The position numbers and the translations under genes were made by a program. The notes below the pieces were generated by a model. It had not been told where the DNA came from, ran no database searches, and saw only the letters and a list, made by a program, of their open reading frames with translations. A stretch of DNA of 64,000 bases from Amphichorda felina (Eukaryota > Ascomycota > Sordariomycetes > Hypocreales > Bionectriaceae). Shown in pieces: positions 21,504 to 32,961 of this stretch. The DNA lies in the NCBI GenBank assembly GCA_016490725.1, contig JAEMHR010000103.1:1-64000 (forward strand). The letters are read 5' to 3'. Numbering within the stretch: the stretch's first letter is position 1; each line of letters starts with the position of its first letter.

Positions 21504-22514
21504 CTAGACGTCTCTGCAGGTCAGAATACCCAAATACTCATCAATGTCGACCGCCCATCCCGGGTTGACACTGGGCCGACCCATCGCCAACGGATCCGCC
21601 CAGTCTCGATACCGTGACAGCTGCGCCACGAAGCACGCTGCGTTGTCCATCTCCCGTGGCCTGGCCCCCCACACCGTCTCCCTCCGATCCGTCTCGATGT
21701 ATTCTGTGTCGACGTCGTAGAACACCTGGCGCGCCTTCTCCCGCCACGGCGACAAGCCTGGCGTGGCCGCACTTCTGTCCACCAGCCACACGAAGGCGCC
21801 TATGTCTTCGTGCACCGCTGCCATCAACAGGCGCACCAAGAACCCGCGCGCGCCCTCTTCGATGTACAGGTCGAACAGGGACCGCGGCATGTCGGCGTTC
21901 CAGCACGGTTTAAACTCCACCGCCACATTCCGCACCGGGCCCAACCCACGCACCACCGTCCTGAAGCTCAGGTGCACCCAGATGGCCCCCCAGCCGGGCT
22001 CCACGCCCCAGTCCTCAAGCGTGAGGTGCACGAGGTCCTCCTCTGGATGCACCGTGACGCGCCGCGCCCGGCCACCCTCTGCCACCGTTGCCAATGTCGG
22101 GCAGTGGTCCGCGTGGGATCTATCGTCTTCGTCGCTGCAGCACCATGACCTCATATGCTGGCAGTGTTTTTCGAACTGCTTCGCCATGATGGTCCTCGAC
22201 TCCCAGCACGCTGCCCACAGCCCAAAGTCCCAGAAGTAGACGGATCGGTTAGGGCGACTCCTCCCAGTTCTATAGTCCCGTGGAAGGGGGCCAATGTTCG
22301 GCACCGCCAGCATCGTGGAGCGAGGTCTGAAGGGACGAGAGGGGCTGGGCGGCACCAGTGCCCCTAAGCCGCTTTCCACTGCGTCCTCCTGGCTGATGAC
22401 AGAGAAGCGATGCACACCACCGCCGCGGCTAGACGACCGAATCGCAAACTCCCAGATCATAAGCCGAAGCTCGTAGGGTAGTCTGAGAAAAGGATGGAAG
22501 GTTGATAGAGCCAT
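21504..22514 (-). CDS. 2EXR-domain protein
   Basis: An intronless 336-residue protein with the fungal 2EXR domain at its N terminus: FHPFLRLPYELRLMIWEFA at residues 6-24, then strands around VHRFSVI and the YFWDFGLWAACWESR segment near 95-110. 2EXR proteins are a large family in filamentous ascomycetes, related to F-box-like sequences, and their function is largely unknown. The Cys/His-rich stretch HCQHMRSWCCSDEDD near 118-132 is unusual and could bind a metal, but it does not match a known finger. The C-terminal half has no motif that I recognise. Confidence 0.75.
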   Translation of the reverse strand: MALSTFHPFLRLPYELRLMIWEFAIRSSSRGGGVHRFSVISQEDAVESGLGALVPPSPSRPFRPRSTMLAVPNIGPLPRDYRTGRSRPNRSVYFWDFGLWAACWESRTIMAKQFEKHCQHMRSWCCSDEDDRSHADHCPTLATVAEGGRARRVTVHPEEDLVHLTLEDWGVEPGWGAIWVHLSFRTVVRGLGPVRNVAVEFKPCWNADMPRSLFDLYIEEGARGFLVRLLMAAVHEDIGAFVWLVDRSAATPGLSPWREKARQVFYDVDTEYIETDRRETVWGARPREMDNAACFVAQLSRYRDWADPLAMGRPSVNPGWAVDIDEYLGILTCRDV

Positions 22515-24634
22515 GTTTTATGGATAACCAACTGTGTCTTTGCTGAATCGATGATGGCGTTCTTGTAGGTAAGTAGTTACTTAGGTAGATGCGGACGAGT
22601 TGATGTGAATGTCTGTGTTTACCAAGAACAAGAGACAGAACACAGACATGTAGGGTGGCCTGTCATTTATATGAGAAGAGAGGCGATTTGGTCTCAGTTT
22701 CCCCAATGAATGGGAATATCATACTTCGCATTTTCAAGCCACAGCTCTCGTGTACACCTGGTCTTTCCCCATAAGTGGGATCATACTTCACATTTACAAC
22801 TCATAGGTAGCCCTCGTGGACACCTAGTCTTTTTCTGGGAAAGCCACAGTACGCAGCTTGTACATTGGGAGACACCTACCATCGCAGAGCTTCACCATGT
22901 CCATAATGGAAGGTAATACCTAGGATATCACTACAAAATGACACCTTGAGAAACCACAATCTGTGCAGGATCACTTTGTGGCCTATGCTCATGTTCGCTG
23001 ATACAGCCACCCAGAGTTTATTCTAAAGTGAATACCAAAGAACTACTAGTGTATTGGGTTATCCATGCAATAGGTATATTCCCAACAGAAACAAGCCTGC
23101 CACTTGCGTGACAATGCACAAGGCATCGTGGAATCAACGGACCATCTCAAAGCACGCCCCTTCCCAGTGATGAGTCCTAATAGGCCAGACAGGTCTTCAC
23201 ATCGATACTTTAGACTAAATCTTGATCTCCTAAAATAACAGCTTTAGCTTAATACAAAATTTGTAGCAAAACTTGACCCGGGTCGCAGAGGAAAACATAT
23301 CCGTAGAGTTTTGTTGGTCGTGCAAAGTAGACATGGGTTCAAACCCAAAATGCTACCTTTTCCGAGGAGCAGAAGGGAGAGTCAGGCTTGTATGTGTTCT
23401 CACAATCCTCATCTCCCGCTTGTACGACAATCTGCTTCACCCCGTTGACAATGACATGCGATTCTACCGGAGAGCTTTCAAACTGATGCCTCTTGAATGG
23501 TTTACAATATGGTAAACGTCCTCCCACGCTAATTTGATGCCTTGTTCCAATGCCTTAGCAAGTTTGCCTATGATCTGGTCAGTGGCTCAAGGGAGAAAAG
23601 GCTCAGCTCATAGTGCATTTTTTATTAAAAACAAAAAACATACTGGGGCATTTCTCTTGACCCGAAAGGATGTGGGAGATTAACTCTAGTTGAGCTGCAT
23701 CGCTTGGTGAACTTAATGAATAGCCTCTACGAAGAGAATTCCCTAAGACGTGCTGTCAGGATGCTGATATAAAGAGCCACACCAAGTGTTCCCTTGCTCA
23801 ACGTATACCAGTACTGAAAGAACCGACATCGTGATGTGTTGGTTGACAGCTGGAAGTTAAAGAAGACGAGAAGTTTGTCAGACATGGTCACAACTCACAT
23901 GAATTTACCTTACCCCTCACAAATAGAGCTCCCACCTCAGCCTCAGACACAAACTCCTTCCATCGACAGTGCTGAAAAAGAAAGAACGGGCGACATTCGA
24001 CACCATCGTGAGCAATTGACACAGATAAAGATAAGCAAGATAAAGAATTAGATTCTCCCTGACCCAGTCGACGACAAAAACGGCCGGCTCCATTAATTGA
24101 TAATACAAGTTGGCAATGAAACCGAAGCTTCACAAGTCCTCGGCGGTTCGATTTGTCACCTGTCGCCAAACCTTCCTACCGACACCTGTTATATAGAGCC
24201 GGTAATTGTTGGTATGCTTGAACCATATACAGAAAACAATCTACTTGTCGAGTTCAGCAACAAAGTGAGGATTAATAGTGTATTAAATTATGTCTCAAGA
24301 AAGATGAATCCATGGCACCTTCGTGAGGACATCTGCGGGTATCGTGTGGTGTCTTCTGTGTCTTGCATCCCTCCCAACAACCTCTTCTCGCAACGCAAAG
24401 AACCTCCCTCTCGACATCAACTTGCAAGGCCCAATTTCACTCATGCATTTTGTGGCTTTGATCCGAGAAGACACGGATAATGCTTTCGTATGAAGCCTTG
24501 TGATTCCCCTAATACCCATTCAACTCTCATCCACACCTACTAAATGTGGAAGACTTGGTTTAGGTGAAAAGGCAGAGGTGTTGTGTCAAAGCACGTGTTA
24601 CATGAACATCAGACTGCTGAAGGCATGGACCTAT
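22515..24634. other. AT-rich gene-poor region
   Basis: About 2.1 kb of AT-rich DNA with short stop-ridden ORFs. It starts with the 2EXR promoter and ends at the 3' flank of the CFEM gene. It contains the direct repeats at 22711-22836. I could find no transposase, tRNA or conserved coding sequence. Old transposon debris is possible. Confidence 0.45.
22711..22836. repeat. two imperfect direct repeats of about 60 bp
   Basis: A unit starting TGGGAATATCATACTTCGCATTT and ending in CTCGTGTACACCTGGTCTTT is followed 66 bp later by TGGGATCATACTTCACATTT...CTCGTGGACACCTAGTCTTT. A third, weaker copy seems to begin with TGGGAAAGCCACAG near 22837. The function is unknown. Confidence 0.55.
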
Positions 24635-25600
24635 TTACAGCATCAGGGCGGCAAGACCGGCGGCGGCAATGATACCGGCGGAAGCAGCAGTACGCTGGGG
24701 CATAGCCTGTTATATTGTCAGTCTTGAATTGTTCAGCATTTGAATATTGATTGAGGCAACGTACAGCACCAGGCTCGGTTGTGGTCGTTGCGGCGCCATC
24801 ATTCTCAGTGGCACCATCCGTCTCAGAACCAGCCTCAGCGTCGGTCTTAGTAGCATCGTCAGTGCCGGTCTCAGAAGTCTTGGCGCCATCAGTGCCACTC
24901 TCGGAGGCGCTCGTGGTCTTGGAGACGCCACTGGTCACGGTGCTCATGCCAGAGGTCACCGAGTCAGCAGCAGAAGTCTTGGTGCTGAGGGTAGTGACAA
25001 TGGTAGTCCCGTCGGAGGTGATGGTGGTGACCAGGCCACCGGCGCCACCAGCGCCGCCAGTGCCGGTGGCAGCAGGGGAAGACGTGGAGGCTGTACCAGT
25101 GTTACCACTGCCATCAGTAGCCTGAGAATAGTGTCAATACAATGCCGGCTAGAGCGGTAGGGACAACTAGAAGAGTACTCACAGTGGGAGATCCGGCAGT
25201 GGGAGCATTGGTAATCTCGACGCCAGCCTCTGGTGCATTTGGTCAGCATAGCCACAGCCATCTCAATATCTAATAACCTACTCTCACAGATCTTCACACC
25301 GTACGCGACAACGGCACCAGCCTTGTCTGAACCGCAAGTCTCGGCAGAGCAGTCCCGAAGACCGTAGGCGAAGTCCTTGTTGGCACAGAGGCAGGCGAGG
25401 TCTTTGGCGCCACAGCCCAGCTCGGAAGCCTTTCCATTCATCATGTCGTTAATGCAGAAGTGCTAAGTAATAACAACAGTCAGCGACTACCACATATAGG
25501 TCCTAGTCAGGGAACTTACACCACACTCCGGGACACCGGACACATCCTGCGCGGCCACGAGGGCAGCAAGCGCGCCGAGGGCAATAGCAACAGTCTTCAT
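24635..25600 (-). CDS. CFEM-domain protein with GPI-anchor signal
   Basis: A secreted, probably GPI-anchored cell-surface protein of 245 residues in five exons: 25600-25520, 25462-25282, 25229-25183, 25121-24765 and 24706-24635. Residues 1-17 are a signal peptide (MKTVAIALGALAALVAA). The CFEM domain follows with all eight cysteines, in PECGHFC, LGCGAKDLACLC, LRDCSAETC and VKICE. The Asp in GAKDLACLC corresponds to the heme-iron ligand known from Candida CFEM hemophores. A Ser/Thr/Gly-rich, probably O-glycosylated stalk follows, then a hydrophobic tail GIIAAAGLAALML fitting GPI attachment. Known family roles include heme or iron capture, wall structure and host interaction. Which applies here is not visible. 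An upstream in-frame ATG at 25672 is less likely, because the signal peptide starts at MKTVAIAL. Confidence 0.85.
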
Positions 25601-28600
25601 CTTGAGGATAGGCGGTATCAGGTTCAAAACTGGATAAAAAAGCGAGATGTTAGTGACTAGTCGCGAGAACAAAGTTTTGAATAGCTGCTTGCGAATCGAG
25701 GGAACAGAAAAAGACAGGGATGATAGCCAAGCACGAAGATGTTGCGAAGTCGGACGCTGAGAAGCACTCGACAGATGAGGCTTGGAGATGAGCCAACCCC
25801 GAGGATTTCAGCTGCACCAAGGCTCCCATGCAATTCCAAACGAGTGAGTGTAAATCGTGTACGACGCAAATGGGGAAGTAAAGCGATGAAAAATGAGGCA
25901 GAGGATGACCACGAGCGCACAACCCGATGACCCGTATTCGACGCCGCCTGGTCCAGTAGATATAGGCGTGCAATAAGAGAATGGGATGTGCCGGCAAGGA
26001 AATGGAAGCAAAGCGGAGCCTTACATACCAGTATTTGTTTGTATGGATGCGTATCGAGCTTGATACTCTGGTGATGTGTTGGAGACGAGAAGATGGTCGA
26101 GAGGCAGAGACGAGAAGAGATTTCCGGGGTGATGAAATAGTCAGAAGAGAGAAGGCACAAGGTGAGTGGAGGCAGGAAAGGAGGGTGGAAGGCTTTAAGG
26201 GAGCCCAGGTGGAAGATGGAAGGAGCAACGGTCATGCCAGCCGTGCCGGCCGTGCCAGCTGTGACGGTCCGTCAGGTACCTGGTGCTCCACGCACCGCAC
26301 AGGTCGTGGCCCAATGCCGTCACTTGCAAGCATGCACCTGCAAAGTTGCAGCACTTGGTTGTTTGCTCCCAGTTTCTCGGAGCCCGCTCCTGCCCTCCAC
26401 TTGGCGATCTGCCTGATCTCCGGGCAAGTGGAGTCTTGGCGTGTTCACCCACCGGCACCTGCCTTACCGCTCTTGGATAAGTTGAAAGGCATCGTGGTAA
26501 ACGCGTCTCAACCTGGGACAATCAAATCTCAGGAACAACACTCTGGCGAATTGCCCTACAATACAGGTGAATCCCCAAGGTCGACACTACTCCGTACTGG
26601 TTGCCCTAATAAGACCCGTTCGCTGTATTTAAAGTTCTAATACTTCAATTTCAGGAAGGCGTTCCCATTGTTTCGATACTAGTTAGGTGACAGCATATCA
26701 CACCGATCTGTCCATGACGTGTGTATACTACGTTTGTGCCGCTGCCTGCCGAGAGAAAGATTCTCCTGGCTCAATAACGCCAACTTTCTGTTCCCTAGAA
26801 ATCTGTGGCTCCAAGGACAGACAGCCAGACGAGGCTACGAGCAAGGACTACAAACGCGGTGACTGAGTTTGGGCCCTTTGGCCCGAACCAGAGACGATGG
26901 CGACACATTGCGGGCAGTGGCTGGCGGATTGTGGCGGCGGAAACAGAGCCTGTCTCCCGAAATTTGTGAGACAGGTTTGGTCATTGAGCTCTGGCAGGAG
27001 TGGCTGGCTACCCACAACGTCGAACAGTTGCTCTCGGGTCCCGCACCTGTTCATGTCTTTTTTTGTGAGGCGGTCAGCAAGTTTTTAGAAAAAGACTGCC
27101 ATGGAAACGAGCATCTAGTAGTTTGCCCCTGCCTAGTACTAGTAGATTGTTGTTTGCCAGCTGGAAGGGCGGGCGGGGGGATTTCTCGATGAGGTCGAAC
27201 TGGGCTTGCTAGCAACACAACCGGGCATCTCTGATTGGCCAATGGACCCAGTTGTTGCGGCTGGGGTGACCCAGCAAGGACGGCTGCCCGATGACTTGGC
27301 ATCACCCCACCATCCTCTCCAAATTCTCGTTGCTTGCTGGCTTTCTCGATTCTGGGTGTGACGAGAGATCGGGCTTTCCTTCGATTGCATCAGACCTGGG
27401 TATTGCATTGACATGGAATCCTGAATTCTGCAACGTCTGCATGACGGCGGGCACCCGTGTCCATGTTTCTTCATTGTTCATGTTTGCTTTCCCCACTCTG
27501 TTGGCGAGAGCTCGCTTGGAGATTCCATACCCGCTGTTTGCTTGGCTCTCGTCAACCCCGTGGCCTCGGCTCTGGCGAAAAAACCTGAGGCTGGTCCAAG
27601 CCTCCAAGTCCAGCTGGACTGGTGGAGCGACTTGTCCATGTACGAGTAACCCCCCATGTCCAGCTGGAAAACATTTGAGCGGCGCGGGACGAGGGGTCGA
27701 TCAACATCTTTGCCGGCCAATCGTGAGCGCTCCCGGCGCTCCATCTCCAATTCCTTGGTGCCCAGCCCCTGTCGGTTGCTGCCACCAACGTTATCGAGTC
27801 CACCTTGACTTCCAAGGTTGCGTTCTTCGACCATCGTCATGAATTTCTAATAGTGATGGACCAGCTCAGACCCCAGGCGTCGCCCACTACTGCGACCATG
27901 GCTTGGCCGCTCGTGGACTTTAATTTCCTCTGTTTCTGCCCCGGTGGCTCCATGAGACGGCGGGGGTTTTCGACATTCGGGCCCTCGGCCCTCGCGTCCA
28001 CCAGTTTTGGGTTGTTTTCGGCCCTCCCTGCTTAGATCCCTAGGATGCCAAGATTTCATGTCATGGGGACCGATAGAGGGAAAGCAATAACAATGGATGA
28101 TGAAGTGTCAGACTTGAATCGGGCAAACTCAGCCCATCGAATAGAATCTCTTGCCGGTGACCTCAACGATTACTGAGCGCTGGCAGAGTACGTAGCATGG
28201 ATGCCCGTGCCCATGCATGCTGGATCGGTGAATCCGTCACATTGAAGTTTCCTTGCGATTCAAACAATTTCCCCAAAACATCCCAAAAGGTGGAGAGCAC
28301 CCGGGAGAGGGGGGTTCCCACGTCATGCAATAGGTCGTGCCGAGTTCCCAGCAAAAGTCATTAATAACCACATCGATTGTCGTCTCAAAGCTCCAGCACG
28401 CACTCGTTCTCCTCAGACTGCTACGAGGACTCGTACGAACGACTCCTGACTGTGACAGGCTCATAGACTCACAGACACAACCAACGAGTCACCCCGCATG
28501 GGCTCGGCGTCGGTGAGACCTGCATCTCGGTGTCTCATTTCTCAGCGGGGGAGGTCTCAGTCACGCTGGGCCAGGTCGGGTTTGCACCCAGAAAATTGTC

Positions 28601-29304
28601 CACTCGTGGCAAAACATCCACGCACGAGTACGAGTACTTGAACCCAGCCACTGGAAGTTCGACGTGTTTGTGTTTTACAAAGTAATGCGCACGAGCATGT
28701 GTCCATGTCTTCTTATCGCGTCCCAAAGCTCGTTCGACTCGTGCAATATCAAGATATCAAGCCTGGATAGTGTTACCTGTGTAAACGAGGTGGAACATAG
28801 AATGGGACTTTGGTGGCAGTACTCGTGCCTTAGGGATGTGGCGGTTTTCATCTGGGCAGCAAGCACATGTTGTGCCAGAAGCTCCTTGCATCAAAACGCG
28901 TGAATCGAACGGGCATGTCTCAAAATGCGGCAAACTAATCCCTGCAGACCAGAAACCCACTCAAAGGGACACATGACCAAGAACAGTTATTGCACACACA
29001 GCTTTCCTCATCCTGAACCCTTATCATTGATTTACAGCAGCTATATCTTTGTGCAAAAGCAGACCCAAAACAACCCTAACCCCAACAGTTATCCCGGATG
29101 AGCACAATTATGGTCCAGTACAGTTGACCATGCGCCCAACGGGTATCATGTAAATACAGTAAGTAGGTAACAAAGGAAAAGCAGAGAGGGATTGTTATAC
29201 GGGAGCTCTTTTTTGCTCTCCCACCCCCTGCAGTGTTCAATGCCCATGCCATCGTGCACATCTCATCATCCATCAGTGTCCGCAGTCATCCGCCAGGGAC
29301 CTGC
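25601..29304. other. gene-poor region of 3.7 kb
   Basis: Between two minus-strand genes. The first few hundred bases must hold the CFEM promoter and 5' leader. Medium-length ORFs on both strands (for example near 25650-26240 and 27290-27840) overlap one another, have no recognisable domains and look like chance. One TACTAGTA lies at 27137. I found no RNA gene or transposon ORF. Confidence 0.45.
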
Positions 29305-32180
29305 TTAACCACTGCACATAACACAGGACTCGGGATTCTCGATGCTGCCTGAAAAGAACAATTAGTACATGTGTTTCATGAATAGGGTTGGGGATACTGA
29401 CAAGCAACAACGGCATCGGAGTAGATGTCCCGCTCACGATCCTCGCTCTCGTTGTCTTCAGACTGGTTGCTCTTCTTGGCAGGGTCGCGCAGCTCCTCAT
29501 CCTGCACCTTCTCAGCAGGCTCTGTGGGGAGTGCCTTGGGGCTGCCTCCGTCAGCAACGTCGGCCTTCATAGTGGCCGGCTTGTTGGGCGAAGACACGAC
29601 GCGCTTGCCCTCAACGGATCCCAGGGCGGGCGGCGGCGTCGTGGTAGGTGTCGGAATCCCGTTGGAGCTGAGAGAGTTCCCAGCGCTATCCTTGTTCACG
29701 GTGGTCCTGGGGACCGCCGATGGAGAGGACATGTAGCTAGTGCCGGAGGGAGGAGCGCGCTTCTTCATCGGGCGGTCCTTAGCGACGGTGCTATCATCAA
29801 CCTTGAGGGCCTGCTGGTCGACGGTGAACTGGATGGGCGCCGCGGCGGCCTGAGTACGCAGGTAGTACATGCCCGTCTTGAGACCTAGCTTCCATCCAGT
29901 GAAGTGCATGCTCGTGATCTTGCCCATCGTAGGGTCCTTCATGTGGATATTGAGGGACTGGGACTGGTCAATGAAGGCACCACGATCGGCGGCCATCTGG
30001 ACGACCTGGCGCTGAGAGATTTCCCAGACGGTCTTGTACAGAGTCTTGATGTCATCAGGGATATTAGGGATGTTTTGGATGGAACCGTTCTCGGCAATGA
30101 TGCGGTTCTTCATGGCATCAGACCACAGACCAAGCTCGACCAGGTCCTTGAGCAACCAGGGGTTGACGACCTGGAACTCGCCGGCCAGGACACGTCGGGA
30201 GTAGATGTTGGAGGTGTAGGGCTCAAAGCACTCGTTGTTGCCCAGGATCTGGGAAGTGCTGGCTGTGGGCATAGGAGCGACAAGCAGAGAGTTGCGGATA
30301 CCGTGCTCCTTGACCTGCTCCTTGAGAGTGTCCCACTCCCAGAGGTCGGAGGGCTTGACGTTCCACATATCGAACTGCAGAATACCCTCCGAGGCAGGAG
30401 AACCCTTGAAGGTCTGGTAGGGGCCCTCCTGCTGGGCAAGCGCCACCGATTCCGTGAGAGCAGCATGGTAGATGGTCTCAAAGATCTGCTTGTTGAGCTG
30501 GCGAGCCTCGGGAGACTCAAAGGGCATGCGCAGGGCAAGGAAGGCGTCAGCAAGGCCCTGAACACCAAGACCGATGGGGCGGTGGCGCATGTTGCTGTTG
30601 CGAGCCTCAGGAACTGGGTAGTAGTTGACATCGATAATCCTGTTGAGATTACGAACAACGACCCGAGTGACCTCATGGAGCTTCTTGAAGTCATAGCAGC
30701 CCTCGTTGTAATCGACATAAGCCGGCAGGGCAAGAGAGGCCAGGTTGCACACGGCGACCTCATCAGGAGCCGAGTACTCGACAATCTCAGTGCAAAGATT
30801 AGAGCTGCGGATGGTACCCAGGTTCTTCTGGTTGCTCTTGCGGTTGCAGCTGTCCTTGTAAAGCATGAATGGGTTGCCAGTCTCAGTCTGGGCCTCGAGA
30901 ATCGAGTACCAGAGCTTCTGAGCGCGGATGGTCTTGCGGCCGCGGCCTTCGCTCTCGTACTTCTCGTAGAGAGCCTCGAACTCCTCGCCGTAGCAGTCGG
31001 CCAGTCCAGGGCACTCGTTGGGGCACATGAGGGTCCAGTCACCGTTCTTCTCCACACGCTTCATGAAGAGATCGGGGATCCAGAGGGCGAGGAAGAGATC
31101 ACGGGCACGGACCTCCTCCTTGCCGTGGTTCTTGCGGAGATCGAGAAACTCGAAGACATCGGCATGCCACGGCTCCAGGTAGATGGCGAAAGCACCAGGA
31201 CGCTTGTTGCCACCCTGGTCGACATACCGAGCGGTGTTGTTGTACACACGCAGCATGGGGACGATGCCATTCGAGGTGCCGTTGGTGCCAGCAATATAAG
31301 AGCCGGTGGCACGGATGCGGTGGACATTGAGGCCAATGCCACCAGCGGTCTTGGAGATCATGGCGCAAGTCTTGAGGGTGTCGTAGATGCCCTCGATGCT
31401 GTCGTCCTTGATGTCGACGAGGAAGCAGGAAGACAGCTGGGCCTGAGGCGTACCAGCGTTGAACAGCGTGGGGGAGGCGTGGGTGAAGAACTTGTTGGAC
31501 ATCAGGTTGTAGGTCTCAATGACACGATCGATCTTGTCACCCCAGATGCCGACAGCGACACGCATGATCATGTGCTGCGGACGCTCAACAATCTTGCCAT
31601 TCAGCTTCAGCAGGTATGAACGCTCAAGAGTCTTGAAGCCGAAGTACTGGTAGTTGAAGTCCCGGTCGTAGACGATGGCCGAGTCCAGCTCTTCCCGGTG
31701 GCGCATGACACACTCGTAGGTTTCTTGTGAGATCATGGGCGACGGGCGGTTGTTCTTGGGGTTGACGTAGTGATACAGATCACTGACGACCGAAGACCAT
31801 TGCTTCTTGGTCTGCTTGTGGAGGTTGGAGACGGCGATACGGGCCGCGAGGATGGCGTAGTCGGGATGGGTGACGGTCATGTATGCAGCAGTCTCGGCAG
31901 CCTAGGGCCTTGTAAGCATAGAACCAAGCAATGGGGACAGAGTATACGTACAAGATCGTCCAGCTGGATGGTCGTCACGCCACCGTAGACACCAGAGATG
32001 ACCTTCTGGGTGATGGCGACAGGATCGACATGCTCCGTGTCGAGGCCGTAACACAGCCTCGAGACACGGGCAGTGATCTTGTCGAACTGAACGCGCTCCT
32101 GGCGTCCATCTAGTACTCATTAGCCCAGGCAATGTCGTGAAGCAGAAAAAATCGCACGCACCGCGCTTCCTGACGAACAT
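29305..32180 (-). CDS. RNR1: ribonucleoside-diphosphate reductase, large subunit
   Basis: Class I ribonucleotide reductase R1, which makes deoxyribonucleotides in the cytosol with the R2 subunit. Four exons, 32180-32162, 32109-31952, 31901-29402 and 29348-29305, give 906 residues. Exon 1 (MFVRKR) and exon 2 form the ATP-cone. The catalytic barrel shows the active-site Cys in QLSSCFLVD, MISKTAGGIG, the catalytic NLCTEI and CNLASLALP motifs, and PTASTSQILGN. A long low-complexity linker follows. The last 44-nt exon supplies SIENPESCVMCSG, whose cysteine pair re-reduces the active site. If the last intron is kept, the protein ends without those cysteines. It is divergent with the TatD gene. Confidence 0.96.
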
Positions 32181-32961
32181 GGCGACGACTTGTGAATGGG
32201 ACGCCCGAAGAGGCGAGGGGGCGGCTGAGAGAGAAAGCAAGGCAGTCTCTTCTTTGCTGCAGCTGTTGCGTAAGGGATACAGGTGCAGGAATGCAGAACG
32301 GAAGGATAGAGTCCGTAATGGGGTGTTTGCTGGTGAGGTGCTGGTGTTGAGTAGAGAGAGAAGACGTGTGTGCCGGTGGTGGTGGAACAGGTTCTTTATG
32401 GAGGGGTGCGCGTGCTGGACGCGCGACGCCAAATTTTAGCGCGACAACAATCAATCAATGGCACGGCCCTGCCCTGCAACCCATTAAAGTCGGCAGCTGC
32501 CCCTCGGTGCTCTCGCGTTTCGCCGAGTTGCCAAGATTCCTTGGAGTTTTTCAATGCGAATCAATGTGTGTTTCGAATTGCTGCAAATTATTCAAATGCA
32601 AATACTGTCTTGGATTGGTTCACTCTCGTGCCTCAAACTGAAGCCTAGAACTACTTCCACAGTCGTCACGGTGTCGCGAACCCTTGTCTCTTTGCTCAGC
32701 GATGGTGGGGCAGATGGCGCTGACAGGTTCGCGAGCTCACGTGATGTCTTATTAATTGATTGAGGCGAGCCAGGGATACGAGTACTGGCGGCAAAGCCTC
32801 GGGGCTGAGATGCTCACTCACATTGGCCACCTCCACTCCACCATCTGACATAAGAATCTACCTGGCCAAGATCCAATTACAACATTCATGGTGGCTGCAG
32901 CTTGAGTGACTCACTGGCTATTCCGTACAGAGTCATCTCCGTTCGTTTTACTGTTGGTTAA
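32181..32961. promoter_or_regulatory. divergent promoter of RNR1 and tatD-like gene
   Basis: 781 bp between divergent starts. The proximal RNR1 side has GC-rich CGCG motifs at 32415-32446. A TCGCGTTTCGCC near 32513 is another CGCG core. No gene is seen inside. Confidence 0.5.
32415..32446. promoter_or_regulatory. MBF/E2F-like CGCG motifs
   Basis: GGACGCGCGACGCC (32417-32430) contains an ACGCG core, and TTTTAGCGCGAC (32434-32445) resembles an E2F-type site. MBF-type factors drive G1/S expression of ribonucleotide reductase in yeasts, so such motifs 235-265 bp upstream of RNR1 are expected. Assignment is by motif only. Confidence 0.4.

Noticed and set aside
23325..23355. GGGTTCAAACCC, like a tRNA T arm
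   Set aside because: There is no A box, anticodon arm or matching acceptor stem upstream.
25650..26240. Overlapping ORFs of about 190 codons in the CFEM leader region
   Set aside because: Several frames are open at once, with Leu/Ser/His-rich content and no domain. They are probably chance ORFs in a CT-rich leader.
27291..27842. 183-codon plus-strand ORF in the gene-poor region
   Set aside because: It has no family resemblance and there are competing minus-strand ORFs over the same bases. Its composition looks non-coding.
29904..31619. Plus-strand ORF of 571 codons opposite RNR1
   Set aside because: It is fully antisense to a highly conserved gene, and the composition is that of a mirrored frame.
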